Part shown: piece by piece, positions 1-5,746 of the stretch
How the letters are laid out: each line of letters opens with the position of its first letter
Position numbering within the stretch: position 1 is the stretch's first letter
DNA from: Thermoleophilaceae bacterium
GTDB taxonomy: Bacteria > Actinomycetota > Thermoleophilia > Solirubrobacterales > Thermoleophilaceae
NCBI GenBank assembly: GCA_013813135.1
Contig: JACCSF010000383.1
Location: forward strand, 1 to 10,531
DNA length: 10,531 nt
Reading direction: 5' to 3'
The notes under the pieces: generated by a model
Database searches by the model: none
Told to the model about the DNA's origin: nothing
What the model saw: the letters and a program-made list of their open reading frames with translations, nothing else
Position numbers and translations under genes: made by a program

Positions 1-417
1 CACCAGCAGCCGGCCGTTGAGCGCCGCAACCGTGGCGGGCAGCTCCGCGGCCGGATCCGCATGGGCGAGGCTGCCTCCCACGGTCCCGCGCGACCGGATC
101 GGCAGGTGCGCGATGTGGCGGGCCGCCTGCGTCATCAGCGGCAGCCGCTCCCGGACGGCCGGCTCGGTCTCGAGCCGCCGCTGGCGCACCATGGAGCCGA
201 TCCGCAGGCGCCCGTCGGGCGTGCGCTCGATCGCGTCGAGTCCCTGTACCCGGTTGAGGTCCACGACCAGCTGCGGCTGGGCCATCCGCATGTTGAGCAT
301 CGGGATCAGGCTCTGTCCTCCCGCGAGCAGGGTGGTGGCCTCCGGCTCCTCGCGCAGCAGTTCGAGTGCCTCGGGGATCGAGCCCGGCGCGGCGTACTCG
401 AAGGGCGGTGGTTTCAT
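1..417 (-). CDS. FAD-binding medium subunit of xanthine dehydrogenase/CO dehydrogenase-type hydroxylase (CoxM-like), 3' part missing
   Basis: First 139 residues of the flavoprotein subunit of a molybdenum hydroxylase; the frame stays open to base 1, so the gene continues outside. It would carry electrons from the molybdenum and iron-sulfur subunits to an acceptor through FAD. Two FAD-binding signatures of the CoxM family are visible at the usual places: AGGQSLIP at residues 32-39 and GTVGGSLAHADP at 111-122. The N-terminus (MKPPPFEYAAP) is typical of the family. Start is the ATG at 417, whose first bases overlap the TGA of the large subunit (ATGA), so translation is probably coupled; there is only a weak purine stretch upstream. 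A full protein would be near 280-300 residues. The 2Fe-2S small subunit is not seen and may follow beyond base 1. Family assignment is firm; substrate is unknown. Confidence 0.93.
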   Translation of the reverse strand, partial: MKPPPFEYAAPGSIPEALELLREEPEATTLLAGGQSLIPMLNMRMAQPQLVVDLNRVQGLDAIERTPDGRLRIGSMVRQRRLETEPAVRERLPLMTQAARHIAHLPIRSRGTVGGSLAHADPAAELPATVAALNGRLLV

Positions 418-2765
418 ACGCTCGCCACGCCCGCCCGGGCGACCATCGCCACGATCGCGGCCGGCGTAACGGGGGTCTCGGTGATCCGCGCTCCGTACGG
501 GGCGAGGGCGTCCTCGATGGCCGCGACGACGGCGGCCGGCGAGCCAATCGCCCCGGCCTCGCCCACGCCCTTCATGCCCCCTGGGATGTTCGGGGAGGGC
601 GTGTGCTGGTGCTCCATCACCAGACGCGGGAGCTCGGCCGCCGTCGGGAGCACGTACTCCATGAAAGTCGCGAACAGCGGCTGCCCCTCCTCGTCGTAGG
701 GCAGGGCCTCGAACAGCGCCGCCCCGATCCCCTGGGCCACGCCGCCCTGGATCTGGCCCTCCACGATCGCGGGGTTGACGATCGTGCCGCAGTCGTGCAC
801 GTAGAGGTAGTCGAGGAAGGAAACCTCGCCCGTCTCGACGTCGACCTCCACCACGGCCACGTTCGCCCCGTACGGCCAGGCGAACTGGGGCGGGTCGAAG
901 GCCTCCACGGCCTCGATGCCGGGGTCCTCGCCGTCGGGCAGCTCGATGGCCCGGATGTACGCCGCGCGGCCGACATCGGCCATCGTCACGGACGCCGAGG
1001 GCGTGCCGCGCACGAAGATCCGTCCGTCCTCGGCTTCGAGGTCCGCCGGGTTCGCCTCGAGCATGTGCCCGGCGATTCGCAGCACCTTCTCGCGCGCCGA
1101 GCCGGCGGCCTTCATGACAGCGGCGCCGCCCACCGCGGCGCCGCGGCTCGCACCGGTGCCGTAGCCCGTGTACGGGACCTGGCTCGAGTCGCCGTGCACG
1201 ACGTTGATCTGGTCCGGGTGGACACCGAGGTTGTCCGCACACACCTGCGCGAGCGCGGTGGTCAGCCCCTGACCCATCTCGCACAGGCCCGTGTAGAGCG
1301 TGACCTCGCCGCCGGGCTCCACGCGCACTCGGGCGATGTCGTACCCGCCCTGCTGCACGCCGCCCTCGTTGATCATGCGCGACGGCCCGAGTGCGGAGTT
1401 CTCGGTGTAGAAGGAGATGCCGATGCCGACGTGCCGGCCCTGCTCGCGCAGCTCGGCCTGGCGCTCGTACCAGCGGCGCTCAGCCACCAGCTCCATGGCG
1501 CGGTCGAGGCAGGCGCGGTAGTCGCCACTGTCGAGCGTGTGGTGGAGGCTCTTGCGCGGCAGGCGCTCCGGCGGGATGAAGTTGCGCCGGCGCAGCTCCA
1601 CGCGCTCGATCCCGAGCTCTTCGGCGAGCCGGTCCACCGTGCGCTCGACGACGAAGTTGGCCTGCGGCTGACCCCAGCCGCGGTACGAGCCGAGCGGCGT
1701 CTTGTTGGTCACCACCGCGCGGGCGCGCACGCGCGCGCTCGGGATCTCGTAGACGCTGGTGAGCATCACGGCGGTCAGCCACAGCGGGCCGTAGCCCACG
1801 GTGTGCATGGCCGCGCCCATGTCGCCGATCAGGTCGCCCTTGACCCCGATGATCGTCCCGTCGTCGCGTGCGGCCATGCTGATCCGCACGCGCTGCTCGC
1901 GCGCGTGGACCGTCGCCAGGAAGGACTCGAGGCGGTCCTCCACCCAGCGGACCGGCCGGCCGGTCGCGCGAGCCGCGAGCGCCACCGCGGTCTCCTCGGG
2001 ATAGAAGTGGAACTTCGCGCCGAAGCCCCCGCCGATGCGCGGGACGAGCACGCGAATGCGGTGCTCCGGCAGGCCCAGCACAGCGGAGAGCAGGTCGCGA
2101 ACGATGTGCACGATCTGCGATGAGGTCCAGATCGTCAGCTCGTCGACGTTCTGATCCCACTCCGCGAGCACCCCGCGGCCCTCGAGCGAGCACGCGAACT
2201 GACGTTGGATGCGGTAGCTCTCGGTCACGACGACGTCGGCCTCGTCGAAGGCCTGGTCGACATTGCCCATCTCGGTCTCGAATGTGCCGCACACGTTGTC
2301 CGGCCAGTCGCGGTCCGGCCACACGAGCGGGGCGCCATCGGCCACCGCCAGCTCGGCATCCCCGACCGAGGGCAGCGGCTCCCAGTCGACGACGATCTCG
2401 TCACGCGCGTCCTCCGCGACGTACGGCGACTCGGCCACGATCACCGCCACGGGCTCGCCGGCATAGCGCACGCGCTCGCGCGCGAGCGCGTAATACGGGG
2501 TCTCCCGCTCGCCGAAGAGGTGCGTGTTGGGCTGAGCGCCGAGGTCCTCCGGAAGGTCGGCCCCGGTCAGGACGGCGTGCACGCCGGGCATCGCCGTCGC
2601 CGCGCTGGAGTCGATCGACTCAATGCGCGCGTGCGGATAGGGGCTGCGCAGGAAGGCGGCGTGCAGCATTCCCGGCCTCTGAAGGTCGCCTATGAAGCGG
2701 CCTCGGCCGGTCAGCAGCTCTGCATCCTCCCGCCGCGGCATGCGACGGCCCACCCATGGCGTCAA
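414..2765 (-). CDS. Molybdopterin-binding large subunit of xanthine dehydrogenase/CoxL-type hydroxylase
   Basis: Catalytic subunit (783 residues, full family length) of a cytosolic molybdenum hydroxylase. The N-terminal a/b hammerhead domain lies at about residues 13-130 and the molybdenum-cofactor domain follows. Visible motifs: IGGGFGAKF at 244-252, the active-site loop SYRGWGQPQ at 360-368, CEMGQG at 495-500, GTGASRG at 536-542 and GVGEAGAIG at 733-741, where Glu736 fits the conserved catalytic glutamate. The loop is neither the form I CO dehydrogenase signature (AYxCSFR) nor the form II one (AYRGAGR); it resembles the FRGFGGPQ loop of xanthine dehydrogenases, so oxidation of CO is unlikely and an N-heterocycle, aldehyde or other substrate is more plausible (inference). 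The start is TTG at 2765, chosen because a perfect AGGAGGT lies 8 bases upstream. Its stop overlaps the start of the FAD subunit. Confidence 0.93.
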   Translation of the reverse strand: MTPWVGRRMPRREDAELLTGRGRFIGDLQRPGMLHAAFLRSPYPHARIESIDSSAATAMPGVHAVLTGADLPEDLGAQPNTHLFGERETPYYALARERVRYAGEPVAVIVAESPYVAEDARDEIVVDWEPLPSVGDAELAVADGAPLVWPDRDWPDNVCGTFETEMGNVDQAFDEADVVVTESYRIQRQFACSLEGRGVLAEWDQNVDELTIWTSSQIVHIVRDLLSAVLGLPEHRIRVLVPRIGGGFGAKFHFYPEETAVALAARATGRPVRWVEDRLESFLATVHAREQRVRISMAARDDGTIIGVKGDLIGDMGAAMHTVGYGPLWLTAVMLTSVYEIPSARVRARAVVTNKTPLGSYRGWGQPQANFVVERTVDRLAEELGIERVELRRRNFIPPERLPRKSLHHTLDSGDYRACLDRAMELVAERRWYERQAELREQGRHVGIGISFYTENSALGPSRMINEGGVQQGGYDIARVRVEPGGEVTLYTGLCEMGQGLTTALAQVCADNLGVHPDQINVVHGDSSQVPYTGYGTGASRGAAVGGAAVMKAAGSAREKVLRIAGHMLEANPADLEAEDGRIFVRGTPSASVTMADVGRAAYIRAIELPDGEDPGIEAVEAFDPPQFAWPYGANVAVVEVDVETGEVSFLDYLYVHDCGTIVNPAIVEGQIQGGVAQGIGAALFEALPYDEEGQPLFATFMEYVLPTAAELPRLVMEHQHTPSPNIPGGMKGVGEAGAIGSPAAVVAAIEDALAPYGARITETPVTPAAIVAMVARAGVASV

Positions 2766-2773
2766 CTGGTCGG

Positions 2774-2780
2774 ACCTCCT
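2774..2780 (-). promoter_or_regulatory. Strong ribosome binding site deciding a TTG start
   Basis: AGGAGGT on the minus strand, 8 bases before the TTG at 2765. It is the strongest Shine-Dalgarno match I noticed in the window. It favours the TTG over the in-frame ATG eight codons later (2741), and also keeps the MTPWVGRRMPR N-terminus typical of the family. Confidence 0.75.
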
Positions 2781-2788
2781 ACGTCACA

Positions 2789-2809
2789 GTTTCCAGTCCT
2801 ACCTGAAAC
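2789..2809. promoter_or_regulatory. Interrupted near-palindrome upstream of the hydroxylase large subunit
   Basis: Plus-strand arms GTTTCCAG (2789-2796) and CTGAAAC (2803-2809) are inverted copies apart from one bulged base, separated by 6 bases. It sits in the 55-base gap between the P450 remnant and the large-subunit gene, 9 bases upstream of the ribosome binding site. It could be an operator for a cluster-specific regulator or a small RNA hairpin; it could also be chance. No clear -35/-10 pair was seen beside it. Confidence 0.25.
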
Positions 2810-2820
2810 GCTTGCGCGCG

Positions 2821-3456
2821 TCAATGGCCGTCGGTGCGTGCGACGTGCTCGGCCTGCTCCTGGTCGAACGTGAACATCGCCTCGGTCACCCCGTCGACGA
2901 TCCCGGCATAGCGCTCGAATGGCTTGGTCTCGTCGAGGCGCAGACCCGGGAGCCGCCGCAGCCCCTCTTGGAGCAGGACGCGGATCTCGAGCCTGGCGAG
3001 CTCCGCACCGAGGCAGTAGTGCTTCCCGTGCCCCAGGCCGACGTGCCGGTTCGGCCAGCGGCCGGGTCGAACACGCCGGGGTCCGACTGCTCGACGCCCC
3101 CGGAGGAGCTCCACCGGGAGCTCGCGGATGAGCGGCTCCATCGCCCGCACCGCTCTGGTGCAAGACCAGGACTCGACGACGCCGCGCAGGGCGTCGTGGC
3201 GCCCGGGCTCTCCCTGCACCGTGAAGGGCTCGACCACCCACATGAAGTCGAGCGTCATTTGGTGGACGTCCGGGGGCAGCCAGTCCGACGGGTCGCGCGA
3301 GAAGGCCGCGTCCTCGTTCATCATCACCCTCATGACGTCCGGGTAGCTGAAGGCGTGGTACTCCCCCTGCTGGTCACGGAACGGCGGGGTGCGCGGATCC
3401 CGGAACCGCTCGTCCCGCGGAAGGTCGGAAGGCTTGGTCGCGACGGATATCGCCAA
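2821..3456 (-). pseudogene. Cytochrome P450 remnant with internal deletion
   Basis: A 211-residue open frame made of two ends of a P450, against about 400 residues for an intact one. Residues 1-119 match the N-terminal half through the C helix (GEPGRHDALRGVV at 82-94). Residues 133-211 match the C-terminal part with the haem loop LGHGKHYCLG (141-150; Cys148 would be the haem ligand) and the following L helix. The I helix (oxygen activation, Thr motif) and the K-helix ExxR are absent, and only about 40 bases separate the two blocks, so roughly 200 residues have been lost. Just before the haem block another frame reads SDPGVFDPA, which is P450-like and would join RWPN if one base were added, so a 1-base loss near 3060 is also likely. 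The start is uncertain: TTG at 3456 has no good ribosome site. It cannot fold into an active P450. An assembly error is an alternative explanation. Confidence 0.8.
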
Positions 3457-3496
3457 ACGAGCGGCCAGGTCAACGCCAGGACGGGGCGCGGCGGGT

Positions 3497-4042
3497 CTAG
3501 TCCGACATGACCTCCACGGGACCGCGGGTCCCGCGCTGCTTCGCGGTGTCGCCGAAGCCCGGCCGGGGCTCGTGCACGGGTGCCAGCGGCGAGCAGTGGA
3601 AGTGCCAGATCTTCCAGATCGGATTGCCGCCGCCGTCGTCGCGTCGGAAGACCGACGTCTCGCGAAAGCGGAAGCGCACCACGTCGCCGCGCCGCTCGTA
3701 GTGGGGGGCGGCGGCGTCCATCACCGCCGAGCCCGAGCCCTCGCTCGAGGCGATCACCACTGGCAGGATGCCCTCTGCCGTGACGTAGCCCATGTCGCCC
3801 TCGACCGTGACCCGGACGTCCCAAAGCTCCACCGGCTCCGTCGGGACCATGTGCTCCTTGTAGTACCGGAAGAGGTGCTCCTTCTCCTCCAAGCTGAAGT
3901 ATGGGTGGCTGTTCAGGTTCCACATCAGATAGTCCGGCGCGAAGCACTCCCGCATCCGCTCCACGTCGAGTCCGCGGTTTGCCGCCCACCACTGGCGGTG
4001 GACCCGCCGAATCTCGCGGACGTCGTCTTCCGGATCGGTCAT
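3497..4042 (-). CDS. NTF2/SnoaL-like domain protein
   Basis: A 181-residue protein of the NTF2-like fold (SnoaL/DUF4440-type). The N-terminal helix region VREIRRVHRQWWAANRG (8-24) followed by ERMRECFAPDYLMWN (28-42), and the C-terminal strands FRFRETSVFRR (124-134) and WKIWHFHCSP (143-152), are the usual ends of such a domain. After residue 152 comes a polar tail of about 30 residues without clear homology. Family members range from isomerases and dehydratases to non-enzymatic small-molecule binders, so the activity is unknown. The ATG at 4042 overlaps the TGA of the upstream DUF1028 gene (ATGA), and purine-rich GGAGG stretches lie just before it, so the two are probably co-translated. The stop lies 40 bases before the P450 remnant. 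A role in the same oxidative pathway as the hydroxylase is inferred from position only. Confidence 0.85.
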   Translation of the reverse strand: MTDPEDDVREIRRVHRQWWAANRGLDVERMRECFAPDYLMWNLNSHPYFSLEEKEHLFRYYKEHMVPTEPVELWDVRVTVEGDMGYVTAEGILPVVIASSEGSGSAVMDAAAPHYERRGDVVRFRFRETSVFRRDDGGGNPIWKIWHFHCSPLAPVHEPRPGFGDTAKQRGTRGPVEVMSD

Positions 4043-4977
4043 GTCCCCTCCACTCCTCCCCAGCGTTTGCGCAGCTCGCCGAGCACCACTGGGTCGATGC
4101 GGTCCACGCCCTCAACCCGGTCCTCGAGGTTCTCGACGCCTGCCCAGGTGTCCAGGTCCGCCGCGAGCTTGCCGCCGACGTAGCCGAGCCGGTCAAGACG
4201 CTCGCGCAGCTCGGCCGCGAGCTCGTCGTCGACGGGCAGCCACTGTTCCCGCGAAGTCGAGCCGAAGTAGAGCTGGTGCAGCCCATAGAGGCGTTCGAGC
4301 TCCGAGATCGGCTGGCGGTGGTCGTCCACGCGCAGGTCGACGAGCACGTCGGCCCCGAGGTAGCCGCCGCCCTGCCTGACCACCCGGACGGCGGCCGCCT
4401 GCTGGCCGCGGCGATCGCCGCCGGCGGCCTGGGCCGCCTCCAACCCGGCGATCAGGCGCTCAACGAGCGGCTCGGAGGCCGTCGCCTCGAAAGTCTCGGC
4501 CAGGGCGGCGAGGGTGTCCCCCGAAACCAGCATGTTTCCCTGCGACGTGTAGGACGGGCCGTGGCGCTCCCCCGCCCACTCAAGGCAGGCGGCGCCGGTA
4601 TATGAGGCTGTTCGGCCCTCGCGGTCCACCACCCCCACCTGTCGCTGCTCGCGTCCGTCGTCCTCGGCGACCAGCCGATCGAGCGTCTCCGACGCGGACG
4701 CCCCCTCCGCGAGCAGGCGCAGACCCTGGTCACCGTACGAGGCCTTGATCCACGACTGGGTCGCGATCGCGCCCACCTCGGGCTCGGCCCAGGTGGAGAG
4801 GGCGCCGATGGCGAGGAATTTCGAGGCCGCCGCCACGCCCCACTCGCGCCGTGCGAGGTCGCAGGCGACGATCGAGTAGGTCGTGGGATGTAGGAGCCGC
4901 TCGGCCAGTTCGGGCAGGTTAGATCCCCAGCGGCGCCGGCGGCAGGCGACAGCGGCGCGATCGTCACTACGGGTCAT
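4039..4977 (-). CDS. DUF1028 family protein with C-terminal peptidoglycan-binding-like domain
   Basis: A 312-residue protein. Residues 33-235 are a DUF1028 domain, recognised from TYSIVACD (33-40), EWGVAAASKFLAIG (45-58), QRQVGVVD (111-118), YTSQGNMLVSG (143-153) and VDLRVDDH (213-220). The family is thought to belong to the Ntn-hydrolase fold; its substrate is not established. Residues about 236-304 (YFGST..ENLED..IDPVVLGELR) match the putative peptidoglycan-binding domain often attached to DUF1028. No signal peptide or membrane segment is seen. The ATG at 4977 adds about 31 arginine-rich residues before the point where the family normally begins; no in-frame ATG, GTG or TTG lies closer to TYSIV, and no clear ribosome site precedes 4977, so the true start is unsure. 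Its stop overlaps the start of the SnoaL-like gene. Confidence 0.88.
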   Translation of the reverse strand: MTRSDDRAAVACRRRRWGSNLPELAERLLHPTTYSIVACDLARREWGVAAASKFLAIGALSTWAEPEVGAIATQSWIKASYGDQGLRLLAEGASASETLDRLVAEDDGREQRQVGVVDREGRTASYTGAACLEWAGERHGPSYTSQGNMLVSGDTLAALAETFEATASEPLVERLIAGLEAAQAAGGDRRGQQAAAVRVVRQGGGYLGADVLVDLRVDDHRQPISELERLYGLHQLYFGSTSREQWLPVDDELAAELRERLDRLGYVGGKLAADLDTWAGVENLEDRVEGVDRIDPVVLGELRKRWGGVEGT

Positions 4978-5016
4978 GTGCGTGGCAGTACCGCGGCCGC
5001 CGAGTGTGGGAGACCC

Positions 5017-5244
5017 TCAGCGGCGCTCGTTGCGGAACAGCCCGCGCCACTCGTGCGCGAGCAGGAGCGCCGCGAGCACCACGACCACCACCGTCAGCTC
5101 GATCGTCTCGGACGGCTCGAAGGCGCCGAGAGCGGCAAGGAAGATGTAGAGCACCACCACTGACGCGCACGCGACCCACCGGACGTGCGCCGGCGCGTCC
5201 GATCCGGCGTGCTGGTGGCGGCGAGGCAGGTGTGGAGTGGTCAT
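5017..5244 (-). CDS. Small two-helix membrane protein of unknown function
   Basis: A 75-residue protein with two hydrophobic segments, about residues 23-41 (WVACASVVVLYIFLAALGA) and 49-63 (ELTVVVVVLAALLLA), joined by a short acidic loop. The N-terminus is polar and His/Arg-rich and the C-terminus is basic (RGLFRNERR), so a hairpin in the inner membrane with both ends inside is likely. The ATG at 5244 is chosen because GGGAGG lies 4 bases upstream; a TTG at 5256 would add four residues but lacks such a site. It ends 39 bases before the DUF1028 gene, in the same direction. I do not recognise the family. Confidence 0.65.
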   Translation of the reverse strand: MTTPHLPRRHQHAGSDAPAHVRWVACASVVVLYIFLAALGAFEPSETIELTVVVVVLAALLLAHEWRGLFRNERR

Positions 5245-5271
5245 CGTGCCTCCCAAGCGAGGATTGCCACG

Positions 5272-5277
5272 AGCCTA
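5272..5277 (-). promoter_or_regulatory. Possible -10 element before the small membrane protein
   Basis: On the minus strand the 58-base gap between the YdcZ-like gene and the small membrane protein contains TAGGCT, fitting the actinobacterial TAnnnT -10 pattern, about 27 bases before the ATG at 5244 and upstream of its GGGAGG site. No convincing -35 lies at the right distance. If real, it would separate the DUF1028-SnoaL-hydroxylase genes from polA-ydcZ transcription. Confidence 0.2.
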
Positions 5278-5302
5278 GCGCCGGTGGCAGCGGAACGCGC
5301 TC

Positions 5303-5746
5303 TCAGTCACGCACTATCAAGAAGACGCCGGCTGCGAGCAGAGCCACGCCGATCACCCGCTCGGGCGACAGGCCGCGCTCGTCGAGCCCGAGCACGCCCA
5401 ACTTGTCGAGCACGATCGAGAGCGTCAGCTGGCCGGCGATGGTGGCGGCCGTTACGCCGCCGGCGCCGAGGTGCTTCACGGTGATGAGGGTGGTGGCGAC
5501 GATCGCTACCCCCATCAGGCCGCCGAGGTAGTAATACCAGCGCACAGGCTCTTCGCTGTCGCTGCCGGAGAAGCCGCCGGCCACCAGGAACGTCAGCGCC
5601 AGCAGGGCGACCAGGCCGACGGCGAAGTTGACCGTGGCCGCGCCAAGCGACCCCGTGGTGCGCGCCAGTAAGGCGTTGATCGGCGCCTGCATTGCGACCA
5701 GGCCGCCGACCACGACCGTCGCGACGATTGCCGCCTCCTTGCTCAT
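5303..5746 (-). CDS. YdcZ-type (DUF606) small DMT-superfamily transporter
   Basis: A 147-residue integral membrane protein with about five hydrophobic segments: residues about 5-25, 33-55, 70-90, 96-116 and 128-145. The N-terminus AMQAPINALLARTTGSLGAATVNFAVG region (18-44) and the glycine-rich KHLGAGGVTAATIAGQLT block (91-108) with the following VLDKLG are typical of the DUF606/YdcZ family, half-size relatives of EamA drug/metabolite transporters. Substrate is unknown; such proteins may work as homo- or heterodimers (family knowledge). The ATG at 5746 overlaps the polA stop (ATGA) and is preceded by GAGG within the last polA codons, so it is likely translated by coupling to polA. A 56-base gap separates it from the next gene. 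Confidence 0.85.
   Translation of the reverse strand: MSKEAAIVATVVVGGLVAMQAPINALLARTTGSLGAATVNFAVGLVALLALTFLVAGGFSGSDSEEPVRWYYYLGGLMGVAIVATTLITVKHLGAGGVTAATIAGQLTLSIVLDKLGVLGLDERGLSPERVIGVALLAAGVFLIVRD

Noticed and set aside
366..2123. A 585-residue plus-strand open frame opposite the hydroxylase large subunit
   Set aside because: Mirror frame of a well-supported gene, of low-complexity composition and without motifs.
414..2765. Aerobic CO dehydrogenase large subunit (coxL)
   Set aside because: The required AYxCSFR loop is absent, so a CO dehydrogenase label or coxL symbol is not justified.
2821..3456. A complete, functional short P450
   Set aside because: The I helix and ExxR motif, needed for fold and oxygen activation, are missing, with no room for them between the two matching blocks.
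5265..5289. Inverted repeat TGCCAC / GTGGCA with a 13-base loop after the YdcZ-like gene, as a terminator
   Set aside because: A 6-base stem with a long loop and no T-rich run on the minus strand; too weak to call a terminator.
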